Below, piece after piece: positions 17,375 to 26,810 of a stretch of DNA of 64,000 bases. The notes beneath the pieces are model-generated. The model saw nothing but the letters and a program-made list of their open reading frames with translations, had not been told where the DNA came from and did no database searches. The DNA is taken from positions 62,001-126,000 of the forward strand of contig JAHHHJ010000002.1 of NCBI GenBank assembly GCA_019359445.1, given 5' to 3'. This stretch comes from Kastovskya adunca ATA6-11-RM4 (GTDB lineage Bacteria > Cyanobacteriota > Cyanobacteriia > Cyanobacteriales > Coleofasciculaceae). The translations under genes were made by a program, and so were the position numbers. Numbering within the stretch: position 1 is the stretch's first letter; each line of letters begins with the position of its first letter.

Positions 17375-19111
17375 TTACAAATCTACCGTTGGATAGTGAC
17401 TTCCTGTTTGAGGACGCCCCCAGATGATGCGTTCTTGCTTGTAGATTGCCATACCAGGTTTTGCACCTTTGGGCTTATAGACGTGTTTCGGTTCAGTGTA
17501 AACCACTGGCACCTGGTCACTTTGACGCGCTCGGCTGTAGTGAGCCGCTAAATCAGCAGCAAACTGTAAATCAGCCTCGTCGGCGACGGCTCCTGGCTCT
17601 AAACGCAAAAGAACGTGACTCCCGGCAATTTCTTGGGTGTGAAACCACAGGTCGTAATCTCCAGCCGTGCGGAAGGTGAGCTGGTCATTTTGCCGATTAT
17701 TACGCCCGATCAAGACTTCAAATCCACTAGGGGCTTGATACTTGTAAGGTTCGGAACCCTCAGAGACATCGCGGCTGCGCTGTTCCGGGGCATCTAAATA
17801 TTTCTGCTGGATCAGCTCCTCGCGGATTTCTTGCAGCGTTTGCAAATCGTCTGGGGTGTTATAGGTATCAAGCTGGTTGAGCGAGGCTTCAACTTGTTCT
17901 AGATAGTTAATTTCCTCCTGCACCTCTTGCAGCAACGGCTCTACGGCGTTGCGGGCACGTTTGAGCTTTTGGTGGCGTTTGTAGAGTGCTTGAGCGTTTT
18001 GAACTGCATTCTTTTCTGGATTTAGGGAAATCTGCACAGGCTTGCCTGTTTCAAAATCGGAAAGTTCAATCACCTGCATTCCCGGTTGCCAAGCTTGGAG
18101 GTGCGCCATCAGTAAGTCAGCTTGTTGCCGATGTAAATCCGCCTCGTCAGATTGCTGCAAGCGCTCTTCAAAGGTTGAGGCTTTGAGACGCAGTTTGGTG
18201 AGAAGGTTGGTAATTTTCTGACTGAGCTGATGGTGCAGCCGCTTAAATTCTTGTTGGTTAAGTTGGTCGGTGTAGTAGCGATTGAGCAGGGTGTGGATAG
18301 TTTGGGCAGGCTTGACTATGCCCCAACCGACAACGGTGTACCCGTCTTCTGTCCAACCTGGCGTGAAATTCTCGGTTTTCAACAATTGCAGCCACTCTTG
18401 CCAGCGCTGAAATAACCGTTGCCAATCGGAGGCGTTTAAGGTTTCGGTGGAACAGTTGGGGTCTAAGTTGGCAGCTTGTGCCATGGAGCTAGCAATGGCA
18501 GGACTTAAGCCGCGATAAGCTTTGAGTAACTGACGCGACAGACGCCCTGGGACAAGGCTGACTCGCTCTTGCCAGCGCTCTGGGGATTCATCGGCGCGGG
18601 GGAAGGTGCCAGTAAGGGCGGGGGGAACTTCGTAGGGTTGCCCAGTTTGTACGGGGCGGATGCTGGATTGCTGGGCACTGACTTGATGAGCAGTGGTAAC
18701 AATTAGATGGTCGGCATCGGTGAGGATGACGTTGCTGTATTTGCCCATGATTTCGGTGTAGAGGTGCCACTGGATCGGGTCACCGGGGCGTCGGGCAAAT
18801 TGCAAATCGAGGACTCGCTCCCACGGCGCGATCGCTTCTATGGCAACGAGTGCCCAACCACTGAGTTGATGGCGGAGTTGGTCGCTAAAGGTAAAGGTAT
18901 CGGGGATACGGGGTGGTGGATCGCCAAGATGCAGGCGGGCGGCTTGGGGATGCCAGGAAATCGTCAGCCAACCCCGTTGTTTGAGGGTTCGTAGTGCAAG
19001 GGCAATAGTATAGCGATCGCGCTGATAAACCTGTTCGACGCGTGCCGGAATCCAGTCAGCCCTTAGCTGACAACAAGCAGCCGTAATTGTCGTGAAATCA
19101 ACAGATTGCAT
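17375..19111 (-). CDS. rqcH: RqcH/NEMF (Rqc2) homologue, ribosome-associated quality control
   Basis: The 578-residue protein matches the NFACT architecture. The NFACT-N domain begins MQSVDFTTITAACCQLRADW. Helix-hairpin and coiled-coil segments cover about residues 290-440, rich in Q, L and E. The C-terminal NFACT-R domain shows YQAPSGFEVLIGRNNRQND and YDLWFHTQEIAGSHVLLRL. Bacterial RqcH binds obstructed large ribosomal subunits and recruits tRNA-Ala to add C-terminal alanine tails; older annotations call it fibronectin-binding protein. The length is normal. It is monocistronic, with a terminator downstream and an 86-base gap to the next minus gene. Confidence 0.9.
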   Translation of the reverse strand: MQSVDFTTITAACCQLRADWIPARVEQVYQRDRYTIALALRTLKQRGWLTISWHPQAARLHLGDPPPRIPDTFTFSDQLRHQLSGWALVAIEAIAPWERVLDLQFARRPGDPIQWHLYTEIMGKYSNVILTDADHLIVTTAHQVSAQQSSIRPVQTGQPYEVPPALTGTFPRADESPERWQERVSLVPGRLSRQLLKAYRGLSPAIASSMAQAANLDPNCSTETLNASDWQRLFQRWQEWLQLLKTENFTPGWTEDGYTVVGWGIVKPAQTIHTLLNRYYTDQLNQQEFKRLHHQLSQKITNLLTKLRLKASTFEERLQQSDEADLHRQQADLLMAHLQAWQPGMQVIELSDFETGKPVQISLNPEKNAVQNAQALYKRHQKLKRARNAVEPLLQEVQEEINYLEQVEASLNQLDTYNTPDDLQTLQEIREELIQQKYLDAPEQRSRDVSEGSEPYKYQAPSGFEVLIGRNNRQNDQLTFRTAGDYDLWFHTQEIAGSHVLLRLEPGAVADEADLQFAADLAAHYSRARQSDQVPVVYTEPKHVYKPKGAKPGMAIYKQERIIWGRPQTGSHYPTVDL

Positions 19112-19197
19112 AGAAAGCGCGGTTTCTACAATTATTTCGTTCTGCCTTCATCCTCTCACAGTCAACCCGACTGAGGATTTTCAACATAGATCTGAGC

Positions 19198-19941
19198 TTA
19201 ACTAACTCGATACAATCGCCCATCCCGTAACTGCACGACTGGCTGATTCGCCATCCGGATTAGCCCGGCGTCATGAGTGGTGACAATCACCGTTACCCCC
19301 ATCCCGTTAAGTTTTTGGAGAATACTCAAGACTTGCCGGGAATTATCAAAATCAAGGTTGCCTGTAGGTTCATCAGCTAGCAATACGGGAGGAGTGCCAA
19401 TGATGGCACGGGCGAGGCTGACTCGCTGCTGTTCTCCCCCAGAGAGTTCTTCAGGAAAGCAGTCCGCTTTGTGCTGCAAACCAACGAGCTTTAGGGTGGG
19501 GAGAATGCGTCGCTGAATGTCTTTGCGGGTGTAGCCCTGCGCCCAGAGAACGAAGGCGATATTTTCTGTAACCGTGCGGCGGGGAATCAGTTTATAGTCT
19601 TGAAAAACAACTCCGATACGGCGGCGCAGTAACGACAGGCGATCGCCTCTCAATTTCCCCACATTAGATCCATCAACAATCACCTCTCCCTGCGTCGGAC
19701 GTTCTGCCCCATACAGCAACTTCAGCAACGTTGACTTCCCTGCACCCGACGGGCCCGTCACAAACAAAAAGCCCCCCCGCCGCACCGTCAGATTGACCTT
19801 ATCCAGCCCCCAACTGCCATTGGGATAGGTTTTCGTTACACCTTGCAACTGCACCATCACCGACGGCTCATCAGTGACGGTATTCGGAGCAACTGGCTGG
19901 TGAGTTTTACTGGAACCAGAATGACCAAAGACTGCGGTCAT
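19198..19941 (-). CDS. FtsE-like ABC transporter ATP-binding protein
   Basis: The ATPase has Walker [16 protein letters not shown]-loop [10 protein letters not shown], signature [15 protein letters not shown], Walker [13 protein letters not shown] and switch histidine TTHD, all intact. The VFQDYKL segment and the short length are characteristic of FtsE, which pairs with membrane protein FtsX to control peptidoglycan hydrolases at division. FtsX is not adjacent here, as is common in cyanobacteria. The frame is open to 20019, but that extension is unlike the family. ATG 19941 (247 residues) still leaves about 30 extra residues before the ABC core. Confidence 0.82.
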   Translation of the reverse strand: MTAVFGHSGSSKTHQPVAPNTVTDEPSVMVQLQGVTKTYPNGSWGLDKVNLTVRRGGFLFVTGPSGAGKSTLLKLLYGAERPTQGEVIVDGSNVGKLRGDRLSLLRRRIGVVFQDYKLIPRRTVTENIAFVLWAQGYTRKDIQRRILPTLKLVGLQHKADCFPEELSGGEQQRVSLARAIIGTPPVLLADEPTGNLDFDNSRQVLSILQKLNGMGVTVIVTTHDAGLIRMANQPVVQLRDGRLYRVS

Positions 19942-20056
19942 AGAAACACGATCAAAAAGGATTGGTGAATTTTGACATCCTCCACGACCATAATCAAGGT
20001 GTGGAGTCCCAAAAATCACTATATTGTGGCGGAAGTCTTCCCGTCGAAATGATCAA

Positions 20057-20788
20057 TCACGCCAAGCGCTGCGCTAAGGCTTTGAGGGCAAACTGGGGCA
20101 ACACTAGCATCCGACGCCAGCGCCAGGGTTCTTGGTAGAGCCGATAGAGCCATTCCAAATGATTATCCCGCAACCAGCTTGGCGCACGGGTTTTAATCCC
20201 CCCCCAGATATCAAAGCTACCACCAACCCCAATCCAAACGGAATTAGGGCAAAGGTGACGATTTTCGGCAATCCATAACTCCTGACGCGGAACACCTAAA
20301 CCCACCAAAATAATCTGGGGTTGTTTATCCTGGAGAGTCGTTTTAAGTTCTTGGGTTTCGACATCATTGATATAACCATGTTGCACGCCAGCGATCGCTA
20401 ATTCCGGCAATCTGCTCTGCCATACGTTCACCGCCGCTTGCGCCACACCTGGGGCACCTCCATAGAAAAAGACTGGACAAGCTCCCCACTGTCCCGCCTG
20501 CCGTAATAAAGATTCTGCCAGCTCGATTCCTGGACAACGCTGCTGTCGCTTCCCCTGAAGCCACAAGTAAAATATCACCCCAGCCCCATCTGGAATCACC
20601 AATTCTGCTCGCTGGATAATACTGGCAAGACTGTTGTTGCGTTCTGCCTGCATTGCCATCTCTGCATTCAGCGTCACCACATGACTACCAAGCCTCTGTT
20701 GTACGCGAGTGCCTAACCAATGCCCATAATCATTTAATAAGTGAACTGGTAGCCCCAGCACAGGAAATTTTTCGGGTGCCTCCAACAT
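20057..20788 (-). CDS. WecG/TagA/CpsF-family glycosyltransferase
   Basis: The 243-residue GT26 protein shows VVTLNAEMAMQA (the T-x-N substrate motif), LVIPDGAGVIF with its catalytic aspartate, PVFFYGGAPGVAQ, IILVGLGVPRQELWI and the C-terminal IGVGGSFDIWGG plus RAPSWL and HLEWLYRLYQEPWRWRR. The family adds N-acetylmannosamine or similar sugars to undecaprenyl-PP-GlcNAc for teichoic-acid, enterobacterial-common-antigen or exopolysaccharide precursors. It lies 115 bases downstream of nothing obviously related, and ends 115 bases before the FtsE-like start on the same strand. It could serve the polysaccharide run at 1-13 kb, but that link is inferred. Confidence 0.9.
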   Translation of the reverse strand: MLEAPEKFPVLGLPVHLLNDYGHWLGTRVQQRLGSHVVTLNAEMAMQAERNNSLASIIQRAELVIPDGAGVIFYLWLQGKRQQRCPGIELAESLLRQAGQWGACPVFFYGGAPGVAQAAVNVWQSRLPELAIAGVQHGYINDVETQELKTTLQDKQPQIILVGLGVPRQELWIAENRHLCPNSVWIGVGGSFDIWGGIKTRAPSWLRDNHLEWLYRLYQEPWRWRRMLVLPQFALKALAQRLA

Positions 20789-20867
20789 AGCCTAGGTCTT
20801 TCTTCTCCGATCGTACTATTACTATGAAGGCTATCCGATCCGGACGCTGAAAGCTAGCTGATGATAA

Positions 20868-22244
20868 TTATTCATTCATCGTCTTATAAGTAGCCACCGC
20901 AGAAGGCGAAATCCGATTGAGGTAGCGGAAAATCCAATATTTAATCACAGAATCTAAAATCACTGGGAAAGTGGCAATAAAAAGGAAAATAAAATCTTTA
21001 CTTTCTGGAAGCCCTAAATGTCTAGCAAGCCCTGCTAGAATGACTTCCCAGCCGTGGGGAGAGTGAAATCCCACGAACATATCAGTAAACAAAATAATCA
21101 AAAAAGCCTTAGCACTATCACTCAGACCATATACAACGTCATCAATAAATGATTTTAAAATGGCAATTTCTTTTTTGCTATTAACAATAACTAAACAAAA
21201 AGTAATAGTTGCTAATAAATCAGCAAAAATATTTTTTATAGCATTGAAGCTTCTATTTCGATACTCTTCTGCTAATTCTAAAGCTTCTTCCTGAAGTTGT
21301 GCCTCTATCTCTTCTTGATTGAGTCTAGGGGCAAAACCAAGCAAGGTACGGAACTTTAGCTGTTGTTCAAAGCGTTCTAATTCGACAAAGGCTTCTTCTT
21401 CTAAATCCTGATTTAGGAAGAGAACTGTTTCTTCTTGATTCCGAAAATGATTAACAATTGGACTAACTACGAAGGTTTTGGCAATTTGCTGCGTTAAAAT
21501 AGGGACAATAATTAAAGTTAAAATGAATTTAACCGAAATCACTGTTTTGGTTTGAGAACTGCGGAAATTTTGAACAACTTCTGCTTCTGCATTAGGGTTA
21601 AGGTCTCTTTGCAGTCGATTAACCGTTCTCAAAATCGATCTGGGCAAAACCCCGGTCTTACTGGCAAATGTTTCAGCCTTAGGCCCCACATCTTTAGCGA
21701 AAGTACCTGAAGTTTGTTGAATTTTACTAGTGGTGGGAACTCGCTTAGGGAGATTCCTAGGAACTTCTTGATTAAAATCTTCTTTTGGTTTAGGAACTTC
21801 GACTAAAGCTGAAGATTGAGTAATCAGAGAATTTTTATTTTCATACTTAGCGATAGTTTCATCAATAAAATTTAGTTTTTCAATAATAATTGACGATTTT
21901 TCGTCAAGCTCCATTGCGTAAAAATTAGCCAAGGATTCAGCAGAATTTGCGCGATTGTTTTTAAATCTTTTAGGTTCAACACGGTTGACCATAGAGCGGC
22001 TCATGTTGAATTCTCTCAATCGCGACTTGACAATTTTTAAATATTTTTTTAGCTCAGATTCAAAATAAGAAAAAGCGCTATCCCCATAGTTAGCAGATTC
22101 AGCGGTAATTTTTTTGCCATTAAAATGTTCGTCTTCAATGGCTTTAATCATCAGCGCCGCTTGGTATGCCTGATCTAAAGCCCTCTCCGGCGTATCTGAG
22201 AACCATCGACTAGCATTACGTAAGATCGCGTTTAAGTTCATCAA
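20868..22244 (-). CDS. pxcA: Proton extrusion protein PcxA (CotA/CemA family)
   Basis: The N-terminus MNLNAILRNASRWFSDTPER with DQAYQAALMIKAIEDEHFNG is characteristic of cyanobacterial PxcA. Residues 1-220 form a hydrophilic region. The CemA-like membrane domain follows, with helices at about 235-255, 335-355, 380-400 and 425-445. It contains ILTLIIVPILTQQIAKTFVV and HSPHGWEVILAGLARHLGLP, the latter with the conserved H-S-P-H-G-W motif. The protein is needed for light-induced, sodium-dependent proton extrusion at the plasma membrane and protects photosynthesis; chloroplast CemA is its relative. The second codon is also ATG, so the start could be 22241. The gene is AT-rich relative to its neighbours. 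Confidence 0.93.
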   Translation of the reverse strand: MMNLNAILRNASRWFSDTPERALDQAYQAALMIKAIEDEHFNGKKITAESANYGDSAFSYFESELKKYLKIVKSRLREFNMSRSMVNRVEPKRFKNNRANSAESLANFYAMELDEKSSIIIEKLNFIDETIAKYENKNSLITQSSALVEVPKPKEDFNQEVPRNLPKRVPTTSKIQQTSGTFAKDVGPKAETFASKTGVLPRSILRTVNRLQRDLNPNAEAEVVQNFRSSQTKTVISVKFILTLIIVPILTQQIAKTFVVSPIVNHFRNQEETVLFLNQDLEEEAFVELERFEQQLKFRTLLGFAPRLNQEEIEAQLQEEALELAEEYRNRSFNAIKNIFADLLATITFCLVIVNSKKEIAILKSFIDDVVYGLSDSAKAFLIILFTDMFVGFHSPHGWEVILAGLARHLGLPESKDFIFLFIATFPVILDSVIKYWIFRYLNRISPSAVATYKTMNE

Positions 22245-22356
22245 AACACTGAATTGAATAACACGAAGTATGCCGGGTATTCTTTGACAGGAGAAACTGC
22301 CAGAATAGTTAAAACCACTGTACGTGGTATATTAACAAATTACCTCCCGAAAATTC

Positions 22357-24504
22357 GTGTTGAGTTCATCAATTTGGATTACTGGGCCAACTCGCAGTGG
22401 CAAGACGACTCACCTTGTCCAGGAGTTTTGCCGATGGGTTGATAAAAGAGTGGGTACGCAAGGACGTTCCGGTTCAGCGTCGAGTTGGAACCACCGTCAC
22501 TCGCAGATGGCGTCAGCCGTTTTGGTATTTGCGGCAAACGATGACAACCGTCGCGAACTGGCGGATCGCTTAGCGATCGCAGTCCAAGGGCGCTACCCTG
22601 TTCTATCCAAGACGCCTCTAGGTTTTTTTCAAGATGAGGTGATCCTATTTTGGCCGTTATTGATTCAGCGACTGGATCTGCGGGCACAGTTTCCCCTGCG
22701 GCTACGCCCGGAAACTGAACAGGAATTGGCGACACAGTTATGGCGTCCGGAGTTGGATAGCGATCGCCTACAGTTTGCCGGAGTCAGCGAGTATCGATTA
22801 GTACGACGCATCCTAGACTTATTGCAGTTAGCCGCCGTCAGTGGCATTCCTGTAGAAGATCTTCCCAGCATCCTGGAAGAAGGAATGAGCGAACAGGAGG
22901 GAACGCCCGAACAGTGGGCGCTGATGGGGGAAATGCTGCTGAAATGGCGGAAATGGTGTCTAGAGAGAGGATTTCTCACCTACGGGATTATTTGCGATCT
23001 CTATTGGCGGGAACTACTTGCTGACTCTACTTATTTAGAGCGTTGGCGATCGCGTTATCAAGCGGTGTTTGCCGATGATGTTGATGATTATCCGGCTATT
23101 GCCAAGGATTTATTCGACCATCTGCTTGACCGCGATATCGTTGGCGTGTTTACCTATAATTCCGATGGCAAGGTGAGATTGGGGCTAAATGCTGACCCTG
23201 GCTACCTAGAAAAGTTAGCCTCCCGCTGTCACGTCGAAACCTTATCAGGGTCGCGCTTTGGAAGCTTGGCACACACCGTGAAAGATGCGGTGATAGAATC
23301 AATCGGCGACGCACCCTTGTTTCTCACAGGCTTACCCGCCACAGTGCAGTCACTCCAAACCACCTCACGAGCTGAACTGTTGCGGCAAACGGCTGAAGTG
23401 TTGGCCAGCTTGGTGAAATCAGGGAAGGCTCGTCCAGGGGAAATTGCGGTGATTGCGCCCGGTTTAGATGCGATCGCTCGTTACACCCTCACGGAAATTT
23501 TGACGAACCAGGGCATCCCTGTAGAACCCCTCAACGACCAGCGCCCCTTAATTAGCTCTCCCCTGATTCGTGCCCTGCTGACCCTTTTGGCTTTAGTTTA
23601 TCCAGGTTTGGGACGCTTAGTAGACCGGGATGCCATAGCAGAGATGCTGGTTGTTCTCAGTTCAAAACCCAGCAGCGGTTCTCAGCCAAAGCTGGAGCCT
23701 GCCATCGATCCTGTACGGGCGGGTTTACTTGCCGATTATTGCTACTCCCCTAGTCCCGAACAGCCTCGCTTGCTGTCTGTAGAATCTTTTCCCCGCTGGG
23801 ATAGATTAGGACATCGCGCCACTACTGCTTATTTGGAGATTGTGCAGTGGTTGGAGATACAGCGACAGCAACAAGAACAACGACTTATTTTAAATGCGAT
23901 CGCTCTTCTCGACCGCGCCATTCAACGCTTTTTGGGCAACGCCATCAGTCTTCCCTACGACCAACTTTCCGCCTTGCGGGAACTGATGGAAACTGCCCAA
24001 CACTACTGGGAAGTCGATGGACGCCTGCAAAAAAGCGCCCAAAATACCAGTCTCGACCATTCCACTGTTGCTCAATTTATTCAATTGCTGCGTCGCGGTA
24101 CCGTCACCGCCAACCCCTACCCTGTACGCCGCTTCGCCGCCAACACTAACGATGCCATTACCTTAGCCACGATCTTCCAGTACCGCGCCAGCCGTCGCTC
24201 TCACCACTACCATTTCTGGCTAGACGCCGGATCTCCTCTGTGGTCAAGTGGTGGTGCGGCTATCCTGTTTGGGGCACCTTTATTTCTCAAAGAATGGTCA
24301 GGACGCCCTTGGACAGAAGAAGATAAATTTCAAGCGGATGAGGAACGATTGCGGCGGATTCTGCGAGATTTAATTGGTCGAGTCAGCGAGCAGATTTACC
24401 TGTGTCACAGCGAGTTAGCGGTAAACGGACAGGAACAAACGGGCCCATTGTTAACCTTGGTGAATACAGCCATGCCTTTGACGAGCGGTTTTGTCTCTGT
24501 TTGA
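22357..24504 (+). CDS. UvrD/AddB-like P-loop protein (recombinase-helicase-like)
   Basis: The 715-residue protein begins with Walker A ITGPTRSGKTTHLVQEF. It continues with an Rep-like core: AVLVFAANDDNRRELADRLA (motif Ia-like), a Walker B-like VFADDVDDYP at about residues 238-247, a middle region rich in helices, and a C-terminal motif V-like ITLATIFQYRASRRSHHYHFWLDAGSPLW. Conservation is looser than in active UvrD or PcrA. An accessory role in DNA repair or recombination is the most that can be inferred. The start is GTG 22357 or TTG 22360. It is divergent from pxcA, with a 112-base gap. Cyanobacterial homologues are often annotated only as recombinase family protein. Confidence 0.6.
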   Translation: MLSSSIWITGPTRSGKTTHLVQEFCRWVDKRVGTQGRSGSASSWNHRHSQMASAVLVFAANDDNRRELADRLAIAVQGRYPVLSKTPLGFFQDEVILFWPLLIQRLDLRAQFPLRLRPETEQELATQLWRPELDSDRLQFAGVSEYRLVRRILDLLQLAAVSGIPVEDLPSILEEGMSEQEGTPEQWALMGEMLLKWRKWCLERGFLTYGIICDLYWRELLADSTYLERWRSRYQAVFADDVDDYPAIAKDLFDHLLDRDIVGVFTYNSDGKVRLGLNADPGYLEKLASRCHVETLSGSRFGSLAHTVKDAVIESIGDAPLFLTGLPATVQSLQTTSRAELLRQTAEVLASLVKSGKARPGEIAVIAPGLDAIARYTLTEILTNQGIPVEPLNDQRPLISSPLIRALLTLLALVYPGLGRLVDRDAIAEMLVVLSSKPSSGSQPKLEPAIDPVRAGLLADYCYSPSPEQPRLLSVESFPRWDRLGHRATTAYLEIVQWLEIQRQQQEQRLILNAIALLDRAIQRFLGNAISLPYDQLSALRELMETAQHYWEVDGRLQKSAQNTSLDHSTVAQFIQLLRRGTVTANPYPVRRFAANTNDAITLATIFQYRASRRSHHYHFWLDAGSPLWSSGGAAILFGAPLFLKEWSGRPWTEEDKFQADEERLRRILRDLIGRVSEQIYLCHSELAVNGQEQTGPLLTLVNTAMPLTSGFVSV

Positions 24505-24628
24505 TGTTCGCTTTGCTCAAGTTAGTTGGCAATTCTCTGGACACTTAACTCGAATAATGGCTGAGTCTTTAGATTGCGCCTTCACCGACAACCTATTTAG
24601 ACTTCATCTCCTAGATCGTCTAGGTCAT

Positions 24629-24895
24629 CTACATTTCTTGGATGAAATCTTCGATAGGGCGAGTTTGACCGCGCTCTAGTTCCTCGAAGCCTTGCTGAAT
24701 ACCTGCAATTGTTTCCAACTGCTCGATTAGTTGGCGTACTTTGGTGGGATCGATTTTGGCAGGATCGAGAAAGGTGATGAGAACTTGGGTGCGATCGCCC
24801 TTTGGGCGGTGGCGAAGCCAATCGCTTACATCCTGCGGCAGTTCGACCAGTTCAATTTGTCCGTTCTGATAAATCCCTTCGACAGTTTTTAGCAT
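24629..24895 (-). CDS. Small antitoxin-like protein without a visible toxin
   Basis: From ATG 24895 the 88-residue product starts MLKTVEGIYQNGQIELVEL, the two-strand opening of AF2212/DUF104-like antitoxins, followed by TQVLITFLDP and a C-terminal helical region (RQLIEQLETIAGIQQGFEEL). The frame extends to 24925 but the added ten residues are unlike the family. Such proteins are usually first genes of small toxin-antitoxin operons in cyanobacteria. Downstream on this strand only 124 bases remain before the opposing gene's end, and no toxin frame was found. The function is therefore a guess. Confidence 0.55.
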   Translation of the reverse strand: MLKTVEGIYQNGQIELVELPQDVSDWLRHRPKGDRTQVLITFLDPAKIDPTKVRQLIEQLETIAGIQQGFEELERGQTRPIEDFIQEM

Positions 24896-25350
24896 CGGTA
24901 GCAATAGGGTTGATAGTTCTCTCAATTCTACTGATTCTCCCCTACGCTATCTGTTGCAATCGCCCCATCGATAACCTCTTTCCCCGCATCTTCGTTGACA
25001 ATCTAAAGCGGTGCGATCGCAAGTTTGTCGCCTAGGTAGAGTGAAGCGCGAAACCTACGTTGTTTTTATTTTGGAGAACTGTGGATGATGGAATTTGTGC
25101 CTTAACCTGTGCTATGAGCAGAGAGCGATCGCCAGATGATTTAACGTTCCTGTTGAGCGGCTGCAGGTAGCCTTTAACTCAGCCCCAGCGGCTTGCAACC
25201 GTCCGCTGCAACGCGATTGTTATACTGCTGCTAAGAACCAGAAGATACTAAGGACAAGCAGTGGAATGATTAAATCAAGTACTAACATGAGCAATGCTAA
25301 TGGGGCCTGCTTGTCTGTATTTTGCCTAACCTGATCAACGAAAAAGTGTT
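24896..25350. other. Gap upstream of Wadjet operon with promoter-like and hairpin elements
   Basis: No gene was found. It holds two HIP1 octamers at the left. TGTTATACT at 25218-25226 is a good extended -10 element for plus-strand transcription. The 9-bp inverted repeat GACAAGCAG (25253-25261) with CTGCTTGTC (25307-25315) lies in what would be the leader of jetA. The -35 element is unclear. Confidence 0.4.
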
Positions 25351-26799
25351 ATGGAATATGAACAAATTAAGCGTGAATTAGAAACCTCTGCCACTTTAAA
25401 GCTTTTACGCAGCCGAAATGCTGCCTTAGTTTTAAGTTTTTTACATAAGCAGTTTAAGGTAATTCAACAGGTTTCTGTTGCCCAACTAGAGTTAGAAGAA
25501 AAGTTAGGTGACTATGTGGAATTTTTGCAAGACATTTATCCTGATCTCTGTCCCCGATCGCCTAAAGAGTATCTCAGCGAATGGTGTGATGATCAGCTTT
25601 TGAGAAAAACCTTTGATAATAGTGATGATCCGGTATTTACCCTAACTCCTGCGGCGGAAAAAGCGATCACTTGGTTGGAAGATCTGCAACAACGCGATGA
25701 GTTTGTGGGTACGGAATCTCGCTTTCTGCAAATTTTCTCATTGCTCAAAGAGATTCAAGATCGTAGTACAACTGATGTAGAGACGCGGATTGCTCAGTTA
25801 GAACAAGATCGTGATCGTATCCAGCTAGAAATTGACCACATTCGTCAAACAGGCGTAGTCGAACGATACAGCCAGACGCGGCTGCAAGAACGATTCCTTT
25901 TAGCCAATCAAGTGACTCGTCAACTAATTGCTGATTTTAGAGATGTTGAACAAAACTTTCGTAAGCTGACTCGGACTGTCCAGGAAGCGCAGCTTCAGCA
26001 AGATACTCGTAAAGGGGCAGTGGTTAGCCGAGTATTGGATGCAGATCAAGAGTTGAAGGATTCTGACCAGGGACGTAGTTTCTATACTTTCTGGAATTTT
26101 CTCATGTCAACTAGTAAACGACAGGAGCTGAAATCCTTGATTCAAAACGTTTATCAGCTAGATGAATTGCAACCATTAACCCACGAGTATGAGTTCCTCC
26201 GTCGCATCGAGCGCAGTTTACTGAATGCTGGGGAATACATTGTGCAATCCAATCATCGGCTTACCGAAAAACTGCGTCAGATGTTGGATGAGCGCAATCT
26301 TAGGGAAAATCGACGAGTCGCGGAACTGATTACCGATGTGCAACGCCTTGCCCGAAAAGTGGCGAATGACATGCCAACAGAGCCAGATTTTTGGGTCTTA
26401 GAAGGTGAACCTGCTGTTAATCTAGTGATGGAACGTCCCTTGCATCCGTTGGTAGAGTCGGAAACACCAACATTCTCACTAGATTTCACTAACTTACCAG
26501 AAGTCATGCTGGATGAAGAAATTGCTGAACTTTACCAGCAGTTTTATGTGGATGAAGATTTGTTAGTACAGCGCATTGCTCACGCACTGGAACACTGCTC
26601 AACTATCTCGCTAACAGACTTGATTCAACTTTACCCAGTGACGCAAGGATTGCCCGAAATGGTTGCTTACCTGGCGATCGCCACTCTATCTAATCGCCAT
26701 TTCATCAATACTAGTACAATTGATTCAATCACAATTCCTAGCCTAGAGCCAGAAACACAGCTTCGGCTAACTGTGCCACAGATTATTTTTCGCCGCTGA
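25351..26799 (+). CDS. jetA: Wadjet JetA (DUF3375, MukF/kleisin-like)
   Basis: The 482-residue protein is the first gene of a four-gene operon with the type I Wadjet order. The N-terminal LLRSRNAALVLSFLHKQFK and ISVAQLELEEKLGDYVEFLQ-like helices form the winged-helix part, a coiled-coil middle covers about 150-215, and residues 340-482 are a C-terminal winged-helix region. DUF3375 proteins are the kleisin subunits that bridge the SMC-like ATPase JetC. Wadjet complexes extrude DNA loops and cleave small circular DNA, giving plasmid and possibly phage immunity. No key part appears missing. It precedes jetB by 11 bases. Confidence 0.9.
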   Translation: MEYEQIKRELETSATLKLLRSRNAALVLSFLHKQFKVIQQVSVAQLELEEKLGDYVEFLQDIYPDLCPRSPKEYLSEWCDDQLLRKTFDNSDDPVFTLTPAAEKAITWLEDLQQRDEFVGTESRFLQIFSLLKEIQDRSTTDVETRIAQLEQDRDRIQLEIDHIRQTGVVERYSQTRLQERFLLANQVTRQLIADFRDVEQNFRKLTRTVQEAQLQQDTRKGAVVSRVLDADQELKDSDQGRSFYTFWNFLMSTSKRQELKSLIQNVYQLDELQPLTHEYEFLRRIERSLLNAGEYIVQSNHRLTEKLRQMLDERNLRENRRVAELITDVQRLARKVANDMPTEPDFWVLEGEPAVNLVMERPLHPLVESETPTFSLDFTNLPEVMLDEEIAELYQQFYVDEDLLVQRIAHALEHCSTISLTDLIQLYPVTQGLPEMVAYLAIATLSNRHFINTSTIDSITIPSLEPETQLRLTVPQIIFRR

Positions 26800-26810
26800 C
26801 TGCCCAAATA

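Noticed and set aside
22254-22442. 62-codon frame between pxcA and the UvrD-like gene
   Set aside because: It overlaps the start of the UvrD-like gene in another frame and shows no domain; probably part of the divergent promoter region.
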